A stretch of 53,382 bases of DNA, taken from Salinicola peritrichatus (lineage in GTDB: Bacteria; Pseudomonadota; Gammaproteobacteria; Pseudomonadales; Halomonadaceae). Below, piece by piece: positions 46,145 through 53,382 of this stretch. The stretch's first letter is position 1, and each line of letters begins with the position of its first letter. The notes under the pieces are model-generated. The model did not search any database, was not told the DNA's origin, and worked only from the letters and a program-made list of their open reading frames with translations. Both the position numbers and the translations under genes were made by a program. The stretch spans positions 223-53,604 of the forward strand of contig NZ_PZJU01000018.1 of NCBI RefSeq assembly GCF_003206715.1, written 5' to 3'.

Positions 46145-47494
46145 ATGGGAGCGAATGACGATTGGATGCGGCGGGATCTCGTCAGCGTCTGGCATCCCTG
46201 CACGCAGATGAAGGACCACGAAACGCTACCGATGGTGCCGATTCGCCGGGGAAAAGGCGTTTGGTTGGAGGACTTCGAGGGCAAGCGCTATCTGGATATC
46301 GTCAGCTCCTGGTGGGTCAACGTCTTCGGCCATGCCAACGAACGCATCAACGCACGCGTCAAGGCGCAGCTCGACGAACTCGAGCACGTCATCCTCTCCG
46401 GTTTCACGCATCGGCCGGTGATCGAACTGTCCGAGCGGCTCGAACGCCTGGCGCCGGAAGGACTTGGCCACTGCTTCTACGCCGACAACGGCTCCTCGGC
46501 GATCGAAGTCGCGCTCAAGATGAGCTATCACTATTGGCGCAACGTCGGCCGCCCCGAGAAACGGCGCTTTCTGACCATCACCAACGGCTACCATGGCGAG
46601 ACCCTGGGCGCGCTCTCCGTCGGCGACGTCGCCATCTTCACCGAGACCTATCGCTCGCTGCTGCTCGACGTGATCAAGGTGCCAGCGCCGGATGGCTTCG
46701 GCTTGCCGCGAGATCGCTGGGTCGAGCAGGCGAGGGCGCGCTTCGTCGAGATGGAACTGGCGCTCGAACGCCACGCCCACGAACTCTCGGCGGTGATCGT
46801 CGAGCCGCTGATCCAGTGCGCCGGTGGCATGCGCATGTACCCACCGGAGTACCTGACCTGGCTACGCGAGGCCTGCGATCGCCACGGCGTCCAACTGATC
46901 TTCGACGAGATCGCGGTGGGGTTCGGGCGCACCGGTACGCTGTTCGCCTGCGAGCAGGCCGGCGTGCGGCCCGACTTCCTATGTCTCTCCAAGGCGCTGA
47001 CCGGCGGCTATCTGCCGCTCTCGGTGGTGATGACCACCGACGAAGTCTACGCCGCCTTCTACGATGACTACGAAAAACTGAGCGCCTTTCTCCACTCCCA
47101 TAGCTATACCGGCAATCCGCTGGCCTGCGCCGCCGCGCTTGCCACGTTGGATATCTTCGAGCAGGACGACGTCATCGCCGCCAACCGCGACAAGGCCGCG
47201 CTGATGGAGCGGTTGGCCGAACCGCTGCGCGATCACCCACACGTCGGCGACGTGCGCCAGACCGGCATGGTGCTGGCGATCGAGATGGTCAACGACAAAG
47301 CCACGCTCGAACCCTACGACTACCGCGAGCGCCGGGGGCTTCGCGTCTTCCGCCACGCCATCTCTCGCGGTGTCATGCTGCGCCCGCTCGGCAACGTCAT
47401 CTACTGGATGCCGCCCTACGTCATCACCCCGGAAGAGTTGGAATGGGTGGCGGAGGTCACCCGTGAAGGATTGGAGTCGGCCACCGCGACTTGA
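46145..47494 (+). CDS. bioA: Adenosylmethionine-8-amino-7-oxononanoate aminotransferase
   Basis: 449 residues, PLP-dependent class III aminotransferase using SAM as amino donor. It has VSVWHPCTQMKDHE at the N-terminus, SSWWVNVFGHANERIN, YADNGSSAIEVALKMSYHYW, the FDEIAVGFGRTGTLFA segment and PLP lysine motif CLSKALTGGYLPLSV. The ATG at 46145 is chosen because GGGAAG precedes it and the conserved N-terminus follows; an in-frame start at 46076 would add 23 residues encoded by the purine repeat. Last gene of the bio operon. Confidence 0.96.
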   Translation: MGANDDWMRRDLVSVWHPCTQMKDHETLPMVPIRRGKGVWLEDFEGKRYLDIVSSWWVNVFGHANERINARVKAQLDELEHVILSGFTHRPVIELSERLERLAPEGLGHCFYADNGSSAIEVALKMSYHYWRNVGRPEKRRFLTITNGYHGETLGALSVGDVAIFTETYRSLLLDVIKVPAPDGFGLPRDRWVEQARARFVEMELALERHAHELSAVIVEPLIQCAGGMRMYPPEYLTWLREACDRHGVQLIFDEIAVGFGRTGTLFACEQAGVRPDFLCLSKALTGGYLPLSVVMTTDEVYAAFYDDYEKLSAFLHSHSYTGNPLACAAALATLDIFEQDDVIAANRDKAALMERLAEPLRDHPHVGDVRQTGMVLAIEMVNDKATLEPYDYRERRGLRVFRHAISRGVMLRPLGNVIYWMPPYVITPEELEWVAEVTREGLESATAT

Positions 47495-47498
47495 AGAT

Positions 47499-47522
47499 GG
47501 CCGTGGCGTCGAAGCCACGGCC
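47499..47522. terminator. Hairpin between convergent bioA and arcC
   Basis: Perfect 9-bp GC-rich stem GGCCGTGGC / GCCACGGCC with a 6-nt loop in the 46-bp gap between convergent 3' ends. No U-tract. Confidence 0.5.
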
Positions 47523-47540
47523 CCGAGCGGGCTACCCGGC

Positions 47541-48473
47541 TCAGCGATAGGCGATGCCCTGGATGGCGGTGGAGACCCGCGTGCCGGCATCGCTTCCCGA
47601 GATGATGGCCCGGATTTCCCCAAGCGATCCGATGACGGCGGGTTTGCCCGTGTGGCGGGCGAAACGGCAGGCGGCCTCGACCTTGGGCCCCATGGAACCC
47701 GCGGCGAAGCCCAACTTGGACAGGTGGTCCGGATGCGCCGTGGCGATGGCTCTCTGGCCGGGAGCGTGCCAATCGACATAGGCGGCATCGACATCGGTGG
47801 CGATCACCAGGAGATCGGCGTCGAGCTGCTCGGCCAACAGCGCCGAGCAGAGATCCTTGTCGATCACCGCTTCGACGCCTTGCAGACGGCGGTCGCCGGC
47901 ATACACGGTGGGAATGCCGCCACCGCCGGCGCAGATCACGATAGTGCCGCGTTCCAACAGCCACTTCACCGGGCGAATCTCGAAGATGCGCTTGGGGTCC
48001 GGACTGGGTACCACGCGGCGGAACTTGTCGCCATCCGGCTGGATGCTCCAGCCTTTCTCGCGGGCGAGACGCTCCGCCTCCTCGCTATCGTAGACGGGGC
48101 CGATGGGTTTGCTCGGCGCCCGGAAAGCGGGATCGTCGGCGTCCACTTCCACTTGGGTCAGCAGGGTGGCGAGGGGCTGTTCCGCCGGCAGCAGGTTGCC
48201 CAGCTCCTGTTCGATCATGTAGCCGATCATGCCCTCCGTCTGGGCGCCGAGGACATCGAGAGGATAGGGAGAAACCTCCGTATAGGCGGCACCCTGCAAG
48301 GCCAGCAACCCGACCTGCGGGCCATTGCCGTGGGCGATGACCAGTTCGTTGCCGGGTATGGCGAGCGCCAACTGCTCGCAGGCCTTTCTCACGTTGGCGC
48401 GTTGCGCTTCGGCGGTCAGGGGCTCGCCACGGCGCAGCAGGGCGTTGCCGCCCAGGGCGACTACGATACGCAT
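47541..48473 (-). CDS. arcC: Carbamate kinase
   Basis: 310 residues, amino acid kinase fold: [20 protein letters not shown] at the start, [13 protein letters not shown], the [15 protein letters not shown] loop, [20 protein letters not shown] and the [11 protein letters not shown] segment. It transfers phosphate from carbamoyl phosphate to ADP, giving ATP, CO2 and ammonia. Last gene of arcDABC, 21 bp after arcB. Confidence 0.96.
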   Translation of the reverse strand: MRIVVALGGNALLRRGEPLTAEAQRANVRKACEQLALAIPGNELVIAHGNGPQVGLLALQGAAYTEVSPYPLDVLGAQTEGMIGYMIEQELGNLLPAEQPLATLLTQVEVDADDPAFRAPSKPIGPVYDSEEAERLAREKGWSIQPDGDKFRRVVPSPDPKRIFEIRPVKWLLERGTIVICAGGGGIPTVYAGDRRLQGVEAVIDKDLCSALLAEQLDADLLVIATDVDAAYVDWHAPGQRAIATAHPDHLSKLGFAAGSMGPKVEAACRFARHTGKPAVIGSLGEIRAIISGSDAGTRVSTAIQGIAYR

Positions 48474-48494
48474 GTCGGGACTCCTTCCGTCATG

Positions 48495-49505
48495 TCAGAG
48501 TCCGCCGAGGGAGGAGACCAACACGGCCTTGATGGTATGCATGCGGTTTTCCGCCTGTTCGAATGCGATGCAGGCAGGGGACTCGAAAACCGCATCCGTC
48601 ACCTCGATGCCCTGGGCCAACTCGGGATACTGGTCCGCGATCTGCTTGCCGACCTTGGTTTCGGTATTGTGGAAGGCGGGCAGGCAGTGCATGAACTTCA
48701 CCCGAGGATTACCCGCTCGTTCCATCAGTGCCGGGTTGACCTGATAAGGCAGCAACCACTCGATGCGCTCGGCCCATGTCTCCACCGGCTCGCCCATGGA
48801 GACCCAGACATCGGTATGGATGAAGTCGACGCCGGCGACCGCGTCCCCTGGATTTTCTGTCAGTGTGATCCGCGCGCCGCTTGCGGCCGCAAAGCGTTGG
48901 CAGGCGTCGACGTGCTCCTGGTGCGGCCATAGCGCCTTGGGCGCGGCGATGCGAACGTCCATGCCCAACTTGGCACCGATCAACAGCAGCGAATTGCCCA
49001 TGTTGTTGCGTGCGTCGCCCAGATAGGCATAGCGGATCTGATGCAGCGGTTTCTCGCTATGCTCGCGCATGGTCATCACGTCGGCGAACATCTGGGTCGG
49101 ATGATATTCGTCGGTCAGGCCATTGAAGACAGGAACGCCGGCGTATTTGGCCAGTTCCTCGACGATCTCCTGACTGAATCCCCGGTACTCGATGGCATCG
49201 TAGAATCGCCCCAGGACCCGCGCGGTATCCTTCATGCTCTCCTTGTGGCCGATCTGCGACGAGTTGGGGTCGATGTAGGTGACATTGGCGCCCTGATCGT
49301 AGGCCGCCACCTCGAAGGCGCAGCGTGTGCGAGTGGACGTCTTCTCGAAGATGAGTGCGATGTTCTTGCCGATCAGCCGACGCTGTTCCGCCCCGGCGTA
49401 TTTGGCTCGCTTGAGATCGCGGGAGAGGTCGAGCAAATAAAGAATCTCCCGCTCGCTATGGTGCATCAGGCTCAATAGATGACGGTTGTGGAGATTGAAG
49501 GCCAT
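48495..49505 (-). CDS. arcB: Ornithine carbamoyltransferase, catabolic
   Basis: 336 residues. Carbamoyl-phosphate site [20 protein letters not shown], the IEYRGFSQE and ornithine-side motifs, and [14 protein letters not shown] with the catalytic Cys. It forms carbamoyl phosphate and ornithine from citrulline. The catabolic role comes from its place between arcA and arcC. Confidence 0.95.
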   Translation of the reverse strand: MAFNLHNRHLLSLMHHSEREILYLLDLSRDLKRAKYAGAEQRRLIGKNIALIFEKTSTRTRCAFEVAAYDQGANVTYIDPNSSQIGHKESMKDTARVLGRFYDAIEYRGFSQEIVEELAKYAGVPVFNGLTDEYHPTQMFADVMTMREHSEKPLHQIRYAYLGDARNNMGNSLLLIGAKLGMDVRIAAPKALWPHQEHVDACQRFAAASGARITLTENPGDAVAGVDFIHTDVWVSMGEPVETWAERIEWLLPYQVNPALMERAGNPRVKFMHCLPAFHNTETKVGKQIADQYPELAQGIEVTDAVFESPACIAFEQAENRMHTIKAVLVSSLGGL

Positions 49506-49519
49506 CTCGAACTCCTCGT

Positions 49520-50776
49520 TCAGTAGTCGATGGGGTCGCGGACGATGGGGCAGGTCATGCAGTGGCCGCCACCACGGCCCCGGCCCAGCTCCCCGGAGCT
49601 GATGGTGACGACCTCGACGCCGGCCTTGCGCAATAGGGTATTGGTCGAGACGTTACGGTCGTAGCCGATCACCACGCCCGGCTCTAGTGCGACCACATTG
49701 TTGCCGTCGTCCCACTGCTCGCGCTCCGACTCGTAGCTGTCGCCACCGGTTTCGACCACCCGCAGCGCCTCGAGCCCCAAGGCATCCGCGACCACGTTCA
49801 GGAACCCTCCCTGCTCGTGGCGCAGGTCGATGCCGTCCGGTTTGGACTCGTCCGGGCGCAGGCTGAATGGCACGATGCCTTGAACGACCTCGGGGAAGAT
49901 CGTCACCAGGTCGTAGTCGCAGAAACTGAAAACGGTATCGAGGTGCATGCTGGAGCGGGATCTCGGCAACCCGGCGACGATGATGCGCTCCACCTCTCCA
50001 CTGTCGAACAAGCGTCGCGCCAGTTGGCCGATCGCCTGCCGCGAGGTGCGCTCGCCCATGCCGATCAGCACGATGCCCCGGCCGATCGGCATCACGTCGC
50101 CGCCCTCGAGAGAGGCGGAGCCATGATCCTGCTCCGGGTCCCCATACCAGATCTGGAAATCGGCCTCGGTGAATTCCGGATGAAACCGGTAGATGGCGGC
50201 CGCCAGCAAGGTCTCCTGGCGCCGCGCCGGCCAGTACATGGGATTCAGGGTGACGCCTTCGTAGATCCAGCAGGTGGTGTCGCGCGTGAACTGCGTATTG
50301 GGCAGTGGCGGCAGGATGAAACTGGAATGCCCCAGATAGTCGCGGAACATTTTGGCCATTTCGCCACTGTGGGTGCCACTGAGATCGCTCCCTGAGACGC
50401 CGCCGATCAGAAATTCCGCGATCTGCCTCGGTGGCAGTTGTTCCAGCCATTCCCGTACCTCGCCCATCAGCCCGAGGCCGACCAGATTCGGCGTGATCTT
50501 GCGATCCAGAATCCAGGCCAGGGCGGTGGGGTTCTGAACGACATCGGTGAGCAGATTGTGCATCTCCAGCACCTCGATGCCACGCTCGCGCATCTTGGTC
50601 ACGAAATCGAAATGATCGCGCTTGGCCTGGCTGACCCACAACACATCGTCGAACAGCAGCTCGTCACAGTTGCCCGGCGTCAGTCGCTGATGTGCCAGGC
50701 CCGGAGAACAGACCATGACCTTACGCAGTTTTCCGGCTTCCGAATGAACCCCGTACTTGGGCTTCTGGGTAGACAT
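49520..50776 (-). CDS. arcA: Arginine deiminase
   Basis: 418 residues. N-terminal [65 protein letters not shown] and the catalytic Cys motif [10 protein letters not shown] close to the C-terminus. It converts arginine to citrulline and ammonia. The ATG at 50776 has AAGGAG 6 nt upstream. Confidence 0.97.
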   Translation of the reverse strand: MSTQKPKYGVHSEAGKLRKVMVCSPGLAHQRLTPGNCDELLFDDVLWVSQAKRDHFDFVTKMRERGIEVLEMHNLLTDVVQNPTALAWILDRKITPNLVGLGLMGEVREWLEQLPPRQIAEFLIGGVSGSDLSGTHSGEMAKMFRDYLGHSSFILPPLPNTQFTRDTTCWIYEGVTLNPMYWPARRQETLLAAAIYRFHPEFTEADFQIWYGDPEQDHGSASLEGGDVMPIGRGIVLIGMGERTSRQAIGQLARRLFDSGEVERIIVAGLPRSRSSMHLDTVFSFCDYDLVTIFPEVVQGIVPFSLRPDESKPDGIDLRHEQGGFLNVVADALGLEALRVVETGGDSYESEREQWDDGNNVVALEPGVVIGYDRNVSTNTLLRKAGVEVVTISSGELGRGRGGGHCMTCPIVRDPIDY

Positions 50777-50842
50777 CACACACTCCTTGCTAGCGTTTGC
50801 CCGGTGGCTCCCAGGGAGACCGGGCGAGGACGAGCGATCGCC

Positions 50843-52258
50843 TTACAGTGTCAGCGCACCGGTATACAGGCCATAGATCGCCAGGGCGGCGCCGATCAGC
50901 ACGACGGCGAAAATCACTTTCTCCACGGTCGTGAAGATAGGCGAGTGGGTTTCGCGTTTGGCTTTCGCGAAGAGAATCGCGCCAGGGGCGTAGAGCAGCG
51001 CGGAAAGCAGCAAATACTGGATGCCGCCGGCGTAGACCAGCCAGATGGCGTAGAGCGTGGCGATCAGCGCGATGGTCAGATCCTTGCGCCGCTCCCGGGG
51101 AGCCTGTTCGTAGGTTTCCCGTCGCCAGGCGAGCAGCAGCGCATAAGCGGCGGACCAGAAGTAAGGCACCAGAATCATCGAAGTGGCGAGATAGAGCAGA
51201 CTCAGGTAAGTCGATTCGTTGAACAATGTGATGATCAGAAACAGCTGGATCAGGCCGTTGGAGAGCCACAGCGCGTTGACAGGTACCTGCCGGTCGTTCT
51301 CCTTGCGCAGAAACGCCGGCATGGTGTGGTCCTTGGCGGTGGTGTGCAGGATCTCGGCGCAGAGCAGCGTCCACGAGAGCAGAGCGCCCGATAACGAGAC
51401 GATCAGGCCGACACCGATCAATATCGCCCCCCATCTGCCGACCACGTGTTCCAGCACGCCCGCCATCGATGGGTTGCTGAGTTGGGCCAGTTGGGGTTGG
51501 GTCAGAACCCCCATCGACAGTACATTGACCAGCACCAGCAACAGCAAGACGAGCAGAAAGCCCATGACGGTGGCGCGACCGACGTCGCGACGGTTCTCGG
51601 CGCGAGCCGAGAACACGCTGGCGCCTTCGATGCCGATGAATACCCACACGGTCACCAGCATCATGTTGCGCACCTGATCGGAGATGCCACCGAGATCGAG
51701 TTCGGCGTTACCCCAGAAGTCCTGAGTGAAGATACCGAAATCGAAAGCGATGGCAGTGATCACGATGAACAGAACCAACGGCACCAGCTTGGCGATCGTC
51801 GTTACCAGGTTGATGAAAGCGGCTTCCTTGATGCCTCGCAATACCAGAAAGTGGACGCACCATAACAACAGGGAGGCGCAGAGGATCGAGACCAGGGTGT
51901 TGCCTTCGCCAAAGACAGGAAAGAAGATTCCCAGCGTGCTGAACAGCAGGACGAAATAGCTGACGTTGCCGATCCAGGCACTGATCCAGTATCCCCATGC
52001 CGACGAGAAACCCATGTAGTCGCCGAACCCCGCCTTGGCATAGGCATAGATCCCGCCATCCAATTCGGGCTTGCGGTTGGCCAGCGTCTGAAAGACGAAA
52101 GCCAACGTCAACATGCCCACCGCGGTGATCGCCCAGCCAAGCAGGATCGCACCAGCCCCGGCGCTTACCGCCATGTTCTGGGGGAGGGAGAAAATACCGC
52201 CACCGACCATGGAACCGACCACCAACGCGGTCAACGCACCCAACCCTAGCTTTGGCAT
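50843..52258 (-). CDS. arcD: Arginine/ornithine antiporter
   Basis: 471 residues, APC-superfamily transporter with about 12-13 membrane helices. The N-terminal VVGSMVGGGIFSLPQNMA loop is the typical substrate-binding break of helix 1. It swaps external arginine for internal ornithine, so the deiminase pathway runs without energy cost for uptake. First gene of arcDABC. Confidence 0.95.
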   Translation of the reverse strand: MPKLGLGALTALVVGSMVGGGIFSLPQNMAVSAGAGAILLGWAITAVGMLTLAFVFQTLANRKPELDGGIYAYAKAGFGDYMGFSSAWGYWISAWIGNVSYFVLLFSTLGIFFPVFGEGNTLVSILCASLLLWCVHFLVLRGIKEAAFINLVTTIAKLVPLVLFIVITAIAFDFGIFTQDFWGNAELDLGGISDQVRNMMLVTVWVFIGIEGASVFSARAENRRDVGRATVMGFLLVLLLLVLVNVLSMGVLTQPQLAQLSNPSMAGVLEHVVGRWGAILIGVGLIVSLSGALLSWTLLCAEILHTTAKDHTMPAFLRKENDRQVPVNALWLSNGLIQLFLIITLFNESTYLSLLYLATSMILVPYFWSAAYALLLAWRRETYEQAPRERRKDLTIALIATLYAIWLVYAGGIQYLLLSALLYAPGAILFAKAKRETHSPIFTTVEKVIFAVVLIGAALAIYGLYTGALTL

Positions 52259-52428
52259 CTTTCTCCCTCTCCAAGACCCTGAAAATGAGTTTGAACCTAT
52301 TCCTATTTAATAAAGCTCTTTAAAGCCCTGTTAAGCGTTTTCTCTGATTTGAAATAGAGTTTAATTCTATGATTTATAGCGCCGATATATCTTTGATGAA
52401 TTGAAGTAAAAATTAAAGCGTTTCGCTG

Positions 52429-52445
52429 TGTGGTCAATTGACGCA
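52429..52445 (+). promoter_or_regulatory. 17-bp shared motif TGTGGTCAATTGACGCA, copy 2
   Basis: Exact match to the motif at 36812-36828. It lies 171 bp upstream of the arcD start codon. Confidence 0.6.
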
Positions 52446-52701
52446 GGCTGTGGATGGTGCGTATCCAATTATATTGCCGCTGGCAATGCTACGTTATTCT
52501 TATAATGGCATGACAGCCGCTTTAAGTATCATTTGGAAAACGCTGGATGAAATGGTGGATAGAAGGACGTGAATGGTCTCGGTCGCAAGATGAGACAAAT
52601 ATAAGTTAATGTTTTTTAATGATTTATGTCGGGCCTGAGCATCGGTGTCGCGCAACGCAACGATGCACATGTGTCGATGTTTATTAGGGTTTCCTTAGAT
52701 G

Positions 52702-52718
52702 TGTGGCCAATTGACGCA
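52702..52718 (+). promoter_or_regulatory. 17-bp shared motif, copy 3 (one mismatch)
   Basis: TGTGGCCAATTGACGCA differs at one position from the other two copies and lies 444 bp upstream of arcD. About 35 bp downstream of both arcD copies the sequence also agrees (ending in TTGCCG), so the second and third copies may be part of a longer degenerate duplication. Confidence 0.5.
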
Positions 52719-52848
52719 GATCATGAATGATACCTGTCCGATTAGGTTGCCGTTATCCATATTTCGATAATTTTATCGCGATAGCGATAACCATTTTATG
52801 ATGGGAATGTTCAAGGACTATCTGCTTGATTTCTGTCCGCTTGATGTT

Positions 52849-52866
52849 TGTCTGAAAAATCGACGA
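52849..52866. repeat. 18-bp repeat, copy 2
   Basis: TGTCTGAAAAATCGACGA, identical to and in the same direction as 2721-2738. Confidence 0.5.
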
Positions 52867-53189
52867 ACATCATTGTCCGGATATGCATTGCGCATGACGG
52901 CGTTTCCGGAGCTTTATGTCCAGCTCCGCACGGCATTCGCCACCTTGGTGGTGTTTCGCGGCCTCGAGACATGAGTCTTGGCGATCCGCTGGCGTAACCA
53001 AAACGCAGCATGGAAGTAACAAATGATTACCATTGCTCGCTGAACTTGGCATATTTCCTATAGCTCTAAGCAAGGCTGCGATACAGGCCGGGAGACGATC
53101 ACGGCCCGATTGCTGTCGTTCCCTGGAAATCGGCAAGGATGGAGACATGGACAAGTCACGCACCCCCGCCCCGCGCCCCTCGGGCGACA

Positions 53190-53381
53190 TCACGGATACC
53201 TGGGTCGACGCTTGAGACGTCCAATGACCTCACCCGTCGCCACGTCCAGGGCAGCGAACAGCGACGTCGTCCCATGGCGCTGGAAGTCATGGGTGCGCGT
53301 TGCAAGTTTGCCGACAGTCAGCGGGAGTCCGGGTTGGGTGCGGTTCAGCGCTTGAATCTGGCTTTTCTCATCAACCGATAA
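53190..53381 (-). pseudogene. IS630-family transposase fragment (N-terminal part outside window)
   Basis: The minus strand entering from the window edge reads [20 protein letters not shown], then [20 protein letters not shown] and [11 protein letters not shown] before a stop at 53190-53192. The DEKSQIQAL motif with the first catalytic Asp and the [10 protein letters not shown] segment are characteristic of the IS630 DDE domain. The remaining catalytic residues, normally further on, are missing, so the gene is truncated at this end. The first codons lie beyond the window. Confidence 0.82.
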
Positions 53382-53382
53382 C

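Larger units (their letters stand above)
52259..53189. other. AT-rich region upstream of arcD
   Basis: About 930 bp with no convincing gene. It holds two copies of the 17-bp shared motif (52429-52445, 52702-52718), an inverted repeat TTATCGC-GATA-GCGATAA (52773-52790) and the second 18-bp repeat (52849-52866). Unlike the other low-oxygen genes here, no full FNR site was found; TTGATGAATTGAAG at 52393 has only one good half. Confidence 0.6.

Noticed and set aside
52393-52406. TTGATGAATTGAAG upstream of arcD as an FNR site
   Set aside because: Only the left half matches; the right half TGAAG does not fit ATCAA. ArcD control by ANR is common in other bacteria, but this sequence does not show it here.
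53033-53215. Plus-strand small frame with a ribosome-like site near 53146 ([20 protein letters not shown])
   Set aside because: Its end overlaps the minus-strand IS630 transposase fragment by 26 bp, where the opposite strand clearly codes; the rest has no family resemblance.

Overview
The window is a high-GC gammaproteobacterial chromosome segment, most likely from a halophile of the Halomonas type. That assignment is inferred from gene content and codon style; no rRNA or other phylogenetic marker is present. No tRNA, rRNA or CRISPR array was seen.

Layout. 1-2716: the 3' part of etfA, a MerR-family metal regulator divergent from a small CDF-like metal exporter with a Cys-rich tail, and an unknown membrane protein. 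2717-4573: a scrambled stretch with two coupled small zinc-ribbon-like genes, a decayed IS3-family element, and a SulP permease fragment fused to the tail of a YeeE-type gene. 4570-13831: a DUF6691 membrane protein, the oxygen sensor anr/fnr, phosphoketolase plus an alcohol dehydrogenase, a truncated otsA fused to a second broken anr copy, an AT-rich HAD/trehalose-phosphatase fusion, and hsp20. 13902-18821: an RbbA-type ABC exporter operon. 19170-20198: adhP. 20318-36715 (minus strand): a very long gene train of MFS transporter, GltD-like ferredoxin oxidoreductase, pyruvate:ferredoxin oxidoreductase, DHOD-like flavoprotein, phosphate acetyltransferase and a complete-looking bacterial V-type ATPase (B-D-I-K-E-DUF2764-A). 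37321-41172: acetate kinase and alpha-glucan phosphorylase. 41356-47494: biotin operon bioBFHCDA. 47541-52258 (minus): arginine deiminase operon arcDABC. 52259-53382: AT-rich upstream region and an IS630 transposase fragment at the edge.

How it fits together. Much of the window looks like an oxygen-limitation energy module. Glycogen is phosphorolysed by GlgP, and phosphoketolase yields acetyl phosphate directly. PFOR plus Pta yield acetyl phosphate from pyruvate, and AckA makes ATP. Alcohol dehydrogenases and the GltD-like protein could rebalance NAD(P)H and ferredoxin. The arginine deiminase pathway makes further ATP. The V-type ATPase, whose K subunit carries the sodium-site residues of the Enterococcus NtpK ring, couples ATP to an ion gradient. 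Six sequences matching TTGA(T/C)-N4-ATCAA, the FNR/ANR site, lie upstream of these genes, and the anr gene itself sits inside the module. A separate 17-bp motif, TGTGGTCAATTGACGCA, occurs identically in the MFS/ackA intergenic region and upstream of arcD, with a third near-identical copy there. It is the best candidate for an unrecognised shared control site.
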